A stretch of 5,576 bases of DNA from Paracoccaceae bacterium (GTDB lineage: Bacteria; Pseudomonadota; Alphaproteobacteria; Rhodobacterales; Rhodobacteraceae), in the NCBI GenBank assembly GCA_024644285.1, contig JAHELH010000176.1, forward strand, positions 1 to 5,576, given 5' to 3'. Position numbers and translations under genes: made by a program. The notes below the pieces were generated by a model that was given only the letters and a program-made list of their open reading frames with translations, was not told the origin of the DNA and searched no databases. Of this stretch, positions 1 to 5,576 are shown one piece after another; within the stretch, counting starts at the first letter, position 1, and the number at the start of each line of letters is the position of its first letter.

Positions 1-1117
1 CCCGCTGTGGCGCCAGGACCTGATGGCGCATCTGGCGTATCTTTCCGACCTGACGGTTCTGGCGCCGTGCGAGACACTGACCGCGCGGGAGGGCCTGGAA
101 AAGGTCCCCGCGACGCCCGGGTTGACATTTTCCGACCTGCCGGCGCCGAAGGGCGCGCTTGCCGCGCTTGTGTCGCTGCCAGGGGCGCTGCGGGCCGCCT
201 GGCGCGCCGTGCGGAAGGCCGATGTCGTCCATAGCGGCGTCGCCGGGTGGCCGATGCCGCCGGGATTCCTGGTCAATCCCATCGCGGTGCTGCTGCGTAA
301 ACCGCTGGTGTTGGTCTTTGAAAGTGCGTTCTGGCGGGTGCGCGGGCCGGGGGCCGGGTTCAAGGCGCGCCTGCGCGCAGGCTTGACCGAAGCCTTCGCG
401 CGGTGGTCGGCGCGCCGGGCCAGGCTGGCGATCTTCACTCACGCGCAGTATCGCGACAGCCTTGCCGCCGGAAGCCGGGCCAGGATGCTGATCGCCCCGG
501 CCAGCTGGATCGACGAGAACGACATCCTGCCGCAGCCCGCGGCGCGCGCGTCCTGGCAGGCGAAGCCGCGGGCGCCGCAGTTTCTTTTCGCAGCCCGGCT
601 GATCGCGGAGAAAGGGGTCGAGGACCTGATCGACGCGTTGCGGATCCTGGATGCGCAAGGCGCGCAGTTGCGTGTCGACATTATCGGGGAGGGCGGTTTG
701 CGCGACACTTGCGAGCAGGCCGCCGCGACGTTCCGCAACGTGCGCGCCAGGGTGCTGCAGCCGGTGCCCTACGGCGCGCCGTTTTTCGCTCTTCTGCGCG
801 GCTACCACGCGGTGCTGGTGCCGGCACGCAGCGACGAGCAGCCCCGGGTGATCTTCGATGCGTTTTCGCAGGCGGTTCCGGTGATCGCGACGGACACTCC
901 GGGCAATGCCCAGATCGTTTCGGACGGGGTCAACGGGCACTTGGTTCGTGCCGGCGATGTTCAGGAATTGGCCGAGGCCATCGGCACAGCGTTGTGCAGC
1001 GATCTGGAACGGCTCGGGCTTGCCGCGCTGGCGGCCGCCCGGTCCAGCACGCATCGCGAGATGCACGCGCGCCGCGCCGAGGTCTTGCGGGAACTCTTTG
1101 CAGATGCCGGGCCGTGA
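1..1117 (+). CDS. GT4-family glycosyltransferase, 5'-truncated by the window edge
   Basis: Probably transfers a sugar from a nucleotide-sugar donor to a cytoplasmic or inner-membrane-face acceptor during polysaccharide or glycolipid assembly; donor and acceptor cannot be read. The frame is open from base 2 (PLWRQDL precedes the first ATG at 23), and what would be the first Rossmann strand and its glycine loop are missing, so the true start lies upstream. Numbering from the ATG at 23 (364 residues to TGA at 1115-1117), the C-terminal GT-B domain is clear: AARLIAEKG (189-198) carries the donor-phosphate-binding Arg192 and Lys197, IIGEG is at 220-224, PVPYGAPFFALL is at 247-258, and GNAQIVSDGVNGHLV at 294-308 is the usual sugar-nucleotide loop. 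The normal E-x7-E motif reads D271-x7-D279 (DEQPRVIFD). No membrane segment or signal peptide is visible. The next gene lies 76 bp downstream on the same strand, so co-transcription is plausible. The family call is firm; the specific role is unknown. Confidence 0.87.
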   Translation, partial: PLWRQDLMAHLAYLSDLTVLAPCETLTAREGLEKVPATPGLTFSDLPAPKGALAALVSLPGALRAAWRAVRKADVVHSGVAGWPMPPGFLVNPIAVLLRKPLVLVFESAFWRVRGPGAGFKARLRAGLTEAFARWSARRARLAIFTHAQYRDSLAAGSRARMLIAPASWIDENDILPQPAARASWQAKPRAPQFLFAARLIAEKGVEDLIDALRILDAQGAQLRVDIIGEGGLRDTCEQAAATFRNVRARVLQPVPYGAPFFALLRGYHAVLVPARSDEQPRVIFDAFSQAVPVIATDTPGNAQIVSDGVNGHLVRAGDVQELAEAIGTALCSDLERLGLAALAAARSSTHREMHARRAEVLRELFADAGP

Positions 1118-1140
1118 CCAGGCGTGATGATTGACCCGAC

Positions 1141-1175
1141 GTCCGGTTTCGGACACCTATTCACCGGATCCGAAA
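1141..1175 (+). repeat. Short overlapping inverted repeats between the glycosyltransferase and barrel-protein genes
   Basis: Two small dyads share bases. GTCCG (1141-1145) pairs with CGGAC (1150-1154) across a 4-base loop. TTTCGGA (1147-1153) pairs with TCCGAAA (1169-1175) across a 15-base loop. They cannot form together because 1150-1153 is used by both. No U-run follows either, so neither is a typical intrinsic terminator. They could be an mRNA structure in the leader of the downstream gene, a protein-binding dyad, or chance in GC-rich DNA. Confidence 0.3.
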
Positions 1176-1181
1176 AAGGCG

Positions 1182-1187
1182 GGTGGG
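1182..1187 (+). promoter_or_regulatory. Shine-Dalgarno-like GGTGGG before the ATG at 1194
   Basis: GGTGGG ends six bases before the ATG at 1194, inside a longer purine-rich run (from about 1172) with a second candidate AAGGCGGG further up. It is not a consensus AGGAGG but has suitable spacing. The alternative in-frame start, TTG at 1131, has no such G-rich run before it. This decides the start of the barrel-protein gene in favour of ATG 1194. Confidence 0.45.
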
Positions 1188-1193
1188 TGGATC

Positions 1194-1868
1194 ATGGCGC
1201 GCAAGGCACGGCCTCGGCAAGTGCGGCACCGGCAGGCACTGATCATCTTCGCATTGGTCGGCTGTCTCTATATCCTGGCGCTGTTTCGGGCCGACGGGCC
1301 ATTCAGGCCGGGCCATCCGCCGCAGACCGGCGAGACGCGGCTGCGTGTCTATCTGACGGGGTACAGCTATTGGGACAACACGCCGCCGGGCTCGGCGATT
1401 ATCGCCCGGCCGGTCCTGCACAGAGAGGCGGGCGGGACCGGGACGTTCAACGATCCGGTGACGCTGGCTGTGGGGCACCGCAAGGTGGGGGACACCTTCA
1501 TTCCCGATTATCCGCCGGGCACGCGCTTTTACCTGCCGCGGTTGCGGAAATACGCGATGGTCGAGGACCTCTGCGGCGATGGCGACACGCCGCAACTGGG
1601 GCCTTGCCACATCGGCTATCAGGGGCATTCCTGGGTCGACATTTATGTCGGCGGCATAGGACACGATGCCAAGATCGCCGATGCCTGCACCCGGATGATT
1701 ACCGGCATCCAGCCCGCGATTCTCAATCCCAGGCCGGATTACCCGTCAGAGGCCGGCGAAGTCCTGTCCACGAATTGCGCCACAGGACCTGAGCTCTCGC
1801 CGCTGCCGGTGGCGAGACCCGATACTATCGCGCGGCAGAACCTTTTGTGGATGCCGCGCCGTCGATGA
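1194..1868 (+). CDS. Membrane-anchored double-psi beta-barrel (3D/RlpA/expansin-like) extracytoplasmic protein
   Basis: A 224-residue protein from ATG 1194. An in-frame TTG at 1131 would add 21 hydrophilic residues but lacks a ribosome site. Residues 1-14 are strongly basic, and 15-31 (ALIIFALVGCLYILALF) form one hydrophobic segment, giving an N-in signal anchor with the rest in the periplasm. LVGC (21-24) resembles a lipobox, but hydrophobicity continues past Cys24, so I favour an anchor. The soluble part (about 48-175) contains YLTGYSYWDNTPPGS (53-67), GGTGTFNDP (80-88), LAVGH (91-95), VEDLCGDG (123-130) and WVDIYVGG (147-154). The spacing of Asp125 and D149-I-Y recalls the C-terminal part of 3D domains, which adopt the double-psi barrel found in MltA-type lytic transglycosylases, endoglucanases and expansins. 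Cys127, 138, 165 and 195 could form disulphides. A glycan-binding or glycan-cleaving role is inferred, not shown. The C-terminal tail overlaps the convergent NRPS gene by 44 bp. Confidence 0.83.
   Translation: MARKARPRQVRHRQALIIFALVGCLYILALFRADGPFRPGHPPQTGETRLRVYLTGYSYWDNTPPGSAIIARPVLHREAGGTGTFNDPVTLAVGHRKVGDTFIPDYPPGTRFYLPRLRKYAMVEDLCGDGDTPQLGPCHIGYQGHSWVDIYVGGIGHDAKIADACTRMITGIQPAILNPRPDYPSEAGEVLSTNCATGPELSPLPVARPDTIARQNLLWMPRRR
1803..1838. repeat. Nested dyad symmetry at the convergent gene ends
   Basis: CGATA (1820-1824) and TATCG (1826-1830) mirror each other around a single base, and the dyad includes the TAG stop of the NRPS gene (1825-1827 on the minus strand). An outer pair, CTGCCG (1803-1808) and CGGCAG (1833-1838), flanks it. 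The location between converging genes would suit a bidirectional terminator, but no T-tract follows on either strand and the inner dyad has too short a loop for a stable hairpin. It may equally be a chance palindrome. Confidence 0.25.
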
Positions 1869-4800
1869 TTCCGCGCAGATGGTGGGCCAGGGTTTCGACA
1901 TGCGGCTGCGCCAGCATGGTCAGGTGGCCGCCGGGGACGTCGATGAGATCCAGCCCGCCCGCGGCCACGCCCGCCCAACCCAGGCCGTCCTCGATCGCCT
2001 CGGGAGCGTCGAATAGGTTGCGGCTAGCGCGGAACACGGTCAGGCGGCCCGCATAGGGAGCAGGCCGGTAGGCGTCGGCGGCCAGGGTGTTGGCGGCGAC
2101 GATGGTATCGACATTCGCGGCGACCGGCGCGGTGGCGCCGTTGCGCTGCAAACGGCGCAGGCGGGCCCTTTCCAGGCCATTGCGCAGGCCCTCGTAGCGG
2201 TTACGGGCGATCTTTCCCAGGTATCCCGGCCCTTTGCGCGCAAGCTGACGCAAGTGCAGCCCGACGCGCTTTGACGGACCGACCATCGCCCGGCCACCGG
2301 GTCCGGCCGCGTCGAAGAACGCCAGCATCTGCACGTCACGGCCGGCGGCGCGCAATTGCTGCGCCAGTTCGAACGCGATGAAGCTGCCCAGCGACACCGC
2401 CGTCAGGCAAACCGGCCCGTCCGGGTGGAACCGCTTTATGTCGGCGCAATAGCCGGCGGCGGTATCCCGGACACCCGTCGGCACGCCCTCGGTCAGCGCC
2501 CCGACCGTCAGCCCGAAAAGCGGTTGGTCGGGTCCAAGGCAGGCTGCGAGTGGGCGATAGAACGCCTCGTTCGTGCCGAGCACGTGGACGCCGTAAATGG
2601 GCGGCCGCTGGCCCTCGGGCTGGATCGGCACGATGTATCGCGGGGTTGCCGCTGCCGCGCCAGGCGCCGAGACGGCGGCCGCGATCTGGCGCGGGCTCGG
2701 GCCCGCGTGCAGCGCGGCGATCGACAGGCGGCGACCGTACTGCGCCTCGATGGCGCCGATCAGGCGCACCGCCAGCAGCGAATGGCCGCCGATGTCGAAG
2801 AAAGAAGCGTCGGCGTCGGGCGGCGCCGCTCCCAGGACTCCGGCGAAGATGGCCATGATCTGTCGAACGGTTGCGTCGGTTTCGAGCGTGGCGACCCGCG
2901 CCGGGCGCGGTGGCGCCGGGCGGGGCAGCGCGTCGAGGTCGATCTTGCCGCCGGGCGTTTTGGGGAACCCGGCGACGACGGTGACGGCGGGGACCATGTG
3001 CTTTGGCAGGCGTTCGGCCACGGCCCTGCGCAGGTCGTTTGGGTCCGGCGGATCGGCCGGATTTTCGGGCGTCACCCAACACAGAAGCCGGCTATCGCGG
3101 TCGCCGGCCCGGTCGGCGGCGACCAGCGCCAGCGAAACGCCAGGCAGCGCCTCGAGGACGCTTTCCACTTCGCGCGGCTCGATCCGAAAGCCGTTGACCT
3201 TGACCTGCCGGTCGGCCCGACCCGCAAAGGCAAGCGTGCCATCGGCGCGCCAGCGCACAAGGTCGCCGGTGCGGTAGGCGCGGGCCTTTGCATCCCCGGC
3301 GAACGGGTCGGGCCGGAATCGCGTGGCGGTAAGTCTTGCTTTCCGGAGATAGCCGCGCGCCAGGCACGGCCCGGCCAGCCAAAGCTCGCCCAGCACGCCG
3401 CGGGGCGCGAGCGATCCGTCCGGCGCCGCGACATAGGCGCGGCAATGCGGCAGGGGACGGCCGATGGGCACGCTCTCGCCGGCGCGCAGCGCCGTCGAGG
3501 CGTCGGGATCGAAGAGCGTCGCGGTGATGGTCGCCTCGGTCGGACCGTATCCGTTCAGGAACCGCAGGCCCGGTTGCATCTGCCGGAATTTCCGCAGCGC
3601 GCCGGGCGCAATCGCCTCGCCGCCGGCGATCACCAGACGCACCGATCCGGGCAGGCGCGCGCCCGTGGCCTGCATATGGTCGACAAGCGCGTGCCAGAAG
3701 GCCGTCGGCAGGTTCAGCACGGTCAGGCCGTGGCGCGCGGTTTCCTCCAGGAAGGCGCCGGGCGATTCCGCCATCGCCTCGCTACGCAGGACAAGCTGCG
3801 CACCGCTGGCCAGCGTCGGCAGGATTTCCTCGATCGAGACGTCGAAGGAAAGGCTGGCAAATTGCAGGACCCGGTCTTCGGGGCAGAGCGCGAACGCTTC
3901 GGTGATGGCCGCGACGTGTTCCGTCAGGGCCCCGTGCGGGATCATCACGCCCTTGGGTTTGCCGGTGGAGCCGGAGGTGTAGACGAGATAGGCCAGATCG
4001 TCAGGCTTCGGACCCGGCAGAGCAGTGGCAGGCGACGTCCGGGGATGGGACAGCGGCCGGACCGGCAGCGTGTCGACCGCCAGATCGGGCGCCTCCGCCG
4101 CATCCGCCACCAGCACGAGCCGGGGGTCGGCATCCTCGAGAATGTGCGCGACGGCCTGTGCCGGATAGGCGGGATCGACGGGCAGAAAGGCCGCGCCGGA
4201 TTTCAGAACCGCGAGCATGGCCACGACGAAATCCGTCGAGCGTGGCAGCATCAGCGCCACCACCGCGCCCGGCCCGACGGATCGGGCCGCCAATTCCTGT
4301 GCCAGCGCGTCTGAACGCACGTTCAGTTCGGACAGGCTCAACTGGCCGGGAATTCCGGCCTGCCGTAAGGCGGGCCGTGACGCCATCGCCTCGCTCGCGC
4401 GCCGGAAGCGGTCAAGCACGGTGCCGCGCGCCGGGGCGTGCCGACCGGTCGGGGCGGCCAGGCGCAGCACGTCGTCGCGCTCGCCTGTGGGCAGCATGTC
4501 GATCTGTGCCAGCGGCGTGTCACCCGGCAGCGATGCAAGCGCATCGAGTGCTCTGCACGTGTAATCAAGCAAGCGTTGCCCCACCTCCGGCGTGTGAATT
4601 GCCGGGTCGTATTCCAGCCGGACAAGGATCTCGGGATCCGCGTAGACCGCCAGCGTCAGCGGCAGCGCGCCTTCTTCCAGCACCTCGATGCGGCGTCGGG
4701 TCCACGCGCCGCCGAGCGCCCGCAGGATGCCGTCGACCGAGCCGCGTTCGAATATCACGGCGCTGTCGAACAGTGTGGTGCCGCCAGGCAGACCCGCCCA

Positions 4801-5576
4801 GGCCGCGATATCCCCAAGCGGCGTGTGCTCGAAGGGACGGGCGGCGACCTGATCGCCGCGAAATCGTGCGATTGTCTTGTCGATGGTGGCCTCGCCGTCC
4901 ACGGTCAGGCGGGCCGGGATCGTGGTGATGAGGCATCCTGCCATGTCGCGCGCCGAGGGCAACAGGTATCGCCCGGACCGGGTGGTGCCGAACACCGCCT
5001 CTTTGCGGCCCGAACAGCGCGCCGTAACCAGCCCCCATGCGGTCATCACCAGGGTGGCGATGCTGCTGTCGGTTGCCTTGGCCCTAGCCTGCAGCGCCCG
5101 GCCGGTGCTTGCAGGCAAGCGGGCATCGAGAAGGCGTTTCCGGCCGTCCGACGGCCCGGTATCCGGTGCGCCGAGGTCGATCTGGTTGGGGCCGTCAAAG
5201 GCGTCGAGCGCGGATCGGAAATGGTGTTCGGCGGCGGACACATCCTGCGACCGCACCGCGCGACAATGGTCAGCGAAGCGCGGCGGAGGAGTGCCCGGAT
5301 CGGGCATCGCACCGCTGGCGACGCGCGCTTCATAGGCGTCCAGCGCCTCGCGCAATAGCGCGGTAAAGCTGCGGCCGTCGAGCAGGGCGTGGTGAAAGGT
5401 CCAGACCAGGATCGCGTGGCGCGGGCCGATCCGGAACCAGTTGAGCCGCCAATTCGGCGCGCGGGTCAGGTCGACGCCCCGGACCCGGTCCTTGGCCAGC
5501 CAGCCGCGCAAGGCCGCTTCGCGGTCGGCGGCGTCCCGATCGGTCCAGTCGAACTCGTGAAAGTCTATCTCGGCCT
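1825..5576 (-). CDS. Non-ribosomal peptide synthetase terminal module (C-A-T-TE), N-terminus beyond the window
   Basis: This large cytoplasmic assembly-line enzyme activates one amino acid, joins it to an upstream acyl or peptidyl donor, and releases the product. The frame is open to base 5576: about 21 condensation-domain-like residues, including FHEFDWTDRDAADREAAL, precede the TTG at 5509-5511, so that TTG is internal and the gene begins outside the window. Numbering from it gives 1228 residues to the TAG at 1825-1827. Domain order: condensation to about 345; linker QIDMLPTGERDDVL (336-349); adenylation about 364-862; thiolation about 878-945; thioesterase about 957-1217. All core catalytic motifs are intact and there is no epimerase, methyltransferase or second module downstream. 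As a complete terminal module it should act last in its pathway. Whether further modules sit upstream in the same protein or in others cannot be seen. The stop overlaps the end of the convergent barrel-protein gene. Confidence 0.97.
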   Translation of the reverse strand, partial: AEIDFHEFDWTDRDAADREAALRGWLAKDRVRGVDLTRAPNWRLNWFRIGPRHAILVWTFHHALLDGRSFTALLREALDAYEARVASGAMPDPGTPPPRFADHCRAVRSQDVSAAEHHFRSALDAFDGPNQIDLGAPDTGPSDGRKRLLDARLPASTGRALQARAKATDSSIATLVMTAWGLVTARCSGRKEAVFGTTRSGRYLLPSARDMAGCLITTIPARLTVDGEATIDKTIARFRGDQVAARPFEHTPLGDIAAWAGLPGGTTLFDSAVIFERGSVDGILRALGGAWTRRRIEVLEEGALPLTLAVYADPEILVRLEYDPAIHTPEVGQRLLDYTCRALDALASLPGDTPLAQIDMLPTGERDDVLRLAAPTGRHAPARGTVLDRFRRASEAMASRPALRQAGIPGQLSLSELNVRSDALAQELAARSVGPGAVVALMLPRSTDFVVAMLAVLKSGAAFLPVDPAYPAQAVAHILEDADPRLVLVADAAEAPDLAVDTLPVRPLSHPRTSPATALPGPKPDDLAYLVYTSGSTGKPKGVMIPHGALTEHVAAITEAFALCPEDRVLQFASLSFDVSIEEILPTLASGAQLVLRSEAMAESPGAFLEETARHGLTVLNLPTAFWHALVDHMQATGARLPGSVRLVIAGGEAIAPGALRKFRQMQPGLRFLNGYGPTEATITATLFDPDASTALRAGESVPIGRPLPHCRAYVAAPDGSLAPRGVLGELWLAGPCLARGYLRKARLTATRFRPDPFAGDAKARAYRTGDLVRWRADGTLAFAGRADRQVKVNGFRIEPREVESVLEALPGVSLALVAADRAGDRDSRLLCWVTPENPADPPDPNDLRRAVAERLPKHMVPAVTVVAGFPKTPGGKIDLDALPRPAPPRPARVATLETDATVRQIMAIFAGVLGAAPPDADASFFDIGGHSLLAVRLIGAIEAQYGRRLSIAALHAGPSPRQIAAAVSAPGAAAATPRYIVPIQPEGQRPPIYGVHVLGTNEAFYRPLAACLGPDQPLFGLTVGALTEGVPTGVRDTAAGYCADIKRFHPDGPVCLTAVSLGSFIAFELAQQLRAAGRDVQMLAFFDAAGPGGRAMVGPSKRVGLHLRQLARKGPGYLGKIARNRYEGLRNGLERARLRRLQRNGATAPVAANVDTIVAANTLAADAYRPAPYAGRLTVFRASRNLFDAPEAIEDGLGWAGVAAGGLDLIDVPGGHLTMLAQPHVETLAHHLRGIIDGAASTKGSAAR
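1861..2643 (-). other. NRPS type I thioesterase (TE) domain, A-x-S-x-G nucleophile elbow
   Basis: Releases the finished product by hydrolysis, cyclisation or transfer to another nucleophile. The fold begins at YIVPIQPEGQRPPIYGVHVLG (959-979; PPIYGVH marks the first strand). The nucleophile is Ser1040 in LTAVSLGSFIAFELA, where the usual Gly two residues before Ser is Ala1038. Asp1067 (AFFDAAGP) and His1196 (VPGGHLTML) complete the likely triad. Residues 1081-1125 are very basic (14 Lys/Arg, 2 acidic) and probably helical, matching the lid region of this family. The sequence does not show which release reaction is used. Confidence 0.92.
2677..2880 (-). other. NRPS thiolation (peptidyl carrier) domain
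   Basis: Carries the activated amino acid and then the product as a thioester. FFDIGGHSLLAVRL (904-917) is the consensus carrier motif, with Ser911 (codon at 2779-2781) as the phosphopantetheine attachment site, so a phosphopantetheinyl transferase elsewhere in the genome is required. The domain joins the A domain through a proline-rich linker, PRPAPPRPAR (863-872), and leads directly into the thioesterase. Confidence 0.95.
2926..4422 (-). other. NRPS adenylation (A) domain, pocket code D-V-E-N-I-G-G-I-T-K
   Basis: Activates an amino acid as its aminoacyl-AMP. Core motifs are in order: LKSGAAFLPVDPAYP (436-450), LVYTSGSTGKPKGV (509-522), FDVSIEE (556-562), NGYGPTEATIT (653-663), GELWLAGPCLARGY (708-721), YRTGDLVRW (746-754), GRADRQVKVNGFRIEP (764-779), LPKHMVPA (835-842) and the catalytic Lys856 in KTPGGKIDL. 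Aligned by eye to GrsA PheA, positions 235, 236, 239, 278, 299, 301, 322, 330, 331 and 517 are D557, V558, E561, N600, I628, G630, G654, I662, T663 and K856. Asp at 235 indicates an alpha-amino acid. The acidic Glu at 239 and Asn at 278 resemble the published ornithine code DMENLGLINK (6 of 10 identical), so a basic or polar side chain is a reasonable but unproven guess. Confidence 0.95.
4477..5576 (-). other. NRPS condensation (C) domain, N-terminal part missing
   Basis: Forms the amide bond between the upstream donor and the amino acid held on this module's carrier. The catalytic motif HHALLDG is at residues 40-46 (numbered from the internal TTG at 5511), with the general-base second His at 41. 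Later landmarks are MAGCLITTIPARLTVD (190-205), corresponding to the usual VGxFxNTLPLR strand, and FDSAVIFE (248-255). The residue after DG is Arg (DGRSF) where many amino-acid C domains have Trp, Tyr or Phe. The first part of the domain lies beyond the right edge, so subtype (peptidyl or lipo-initiating) cannot be settled. Confidence 0.93.

Noticed and set aside
23..25. ATG at 23 as the true start of the glycosyltransferase.
   Set aside because: The in-frame codons before it encode PLWRQDL, which fits the family, and the first Rossmann strand would be missing. The gene more likely starts left of the window.
1131..1133. TTG at 1131 as the start of the barrel-protein gene.
   Set aside because: No Shine-Dalgarno-like run precedes it. 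The added 21 residues are hydrophilic and would put extra sequence before an otherwise standard basic-plus-hydrophobic signal anchor starting at ATG 1194.
1272..1274. Lipobox-like LVGC (Cys24) making the barrel protein a lipoprotein.
   Set aside because: Hydrophobic residues (LYILALF) continue directly after the Cys, unlike typical lipoproteins where the hydrophobic core ends at the Cys. A transmembrane anchor fits better, though this is not excluded.
1161..1664. A 167-codon minus-strand frame opposite the barrel-protein gene.
   Set aside because: Its Arg/Pro-rich translation has no recognisable motif and it lies wholly antisense to a better-supported gene.
1124..1792. A 222-codon plus-strand frame over the barrel-protein gene.
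   Set aside because: It is a different frame of the same DNA with no domain or signal features. The 1194-1868 frame has a membrane anchor and conserved-looking barrel motifs.
2356..4314. A 652-codon open frame on the plus strand, opposite the NRPS adenylation, thiolation and thioesterase domains.
   Set aside because: It is exactly antisense to a continuous, motif-complete NRPS frame. Its translation is an Arg/Gly-rich mix with no recognisable domain, as expected of a stop-free shadow in GC-rich DNA.
5509..5511. TTG as the start codon of the NRPS gene.
   Set aside because: The frame continues upstream to the window edge with condensation-domain sequence (FDWTDRDAADREAAL), so the TTG encodes an internal Leu.

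Overview
The window holds three protein-coding genes and almost no free intergenic DNA. The sequence is very GC-rich, roughly two thirds G+C by eye, with strong G/C preference at third codon positions. Together with the protein styles this suggests a high-GC proteobacterium, most likely an alphaproteobacterium of Rhodobacterales type. That assignment is an impression from the sequence; no marker gene is present.

Layout. (1) Positions 1-1117, plus strand: the 3' part of a GT-B/GT4-family glycosyltransferase whose start lies left of the window. (2) Positions 1118-1193: a 76-bp gap with a short inverted repeat and a Shine-Dalgarno-like G-rich run. (3) Positions 1194-1868, plus strand: a small membrane-anchored extracytoplasmic protein whose single domain looks like a double-psi beta-barrel of the 3D/RlpA/expansin sort. 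(4) Positions 1825-5576, minus strand: the terminal module of a non-ribosomal peptide synthetase (NRPS), condensation - adenylation - thiolation - thioesterase. Its reading frame is still open at the right edge. Genes 2 and 3 converge and overlap tail to tail by 44 bp.

How they may work together. The two plus-strand genes look like part of a surface-polysaccharide or envelope operon: a sugar transferase followed by an exported barrel protein. The minus-strand gene is a separate transcription unit that builds and releases an amide-linked product. It activates one amino acid, condenses it with an upstream acyl or peptidyl donor, and offloads it through a type I thioesterase. Reading the selectivity pocket by eye gives the ten-residue code D-V-E-N-I-G-G-I-T-K, closest in my memory to ornithine/hydroxyornithine codes but not a clean match. 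Whether the NRPS product and the glycosyltransferase belong to one pathway cannot be decided from this window.

No RNA genes, CRISPR arrays, insertion sequences or long repeats were seen.
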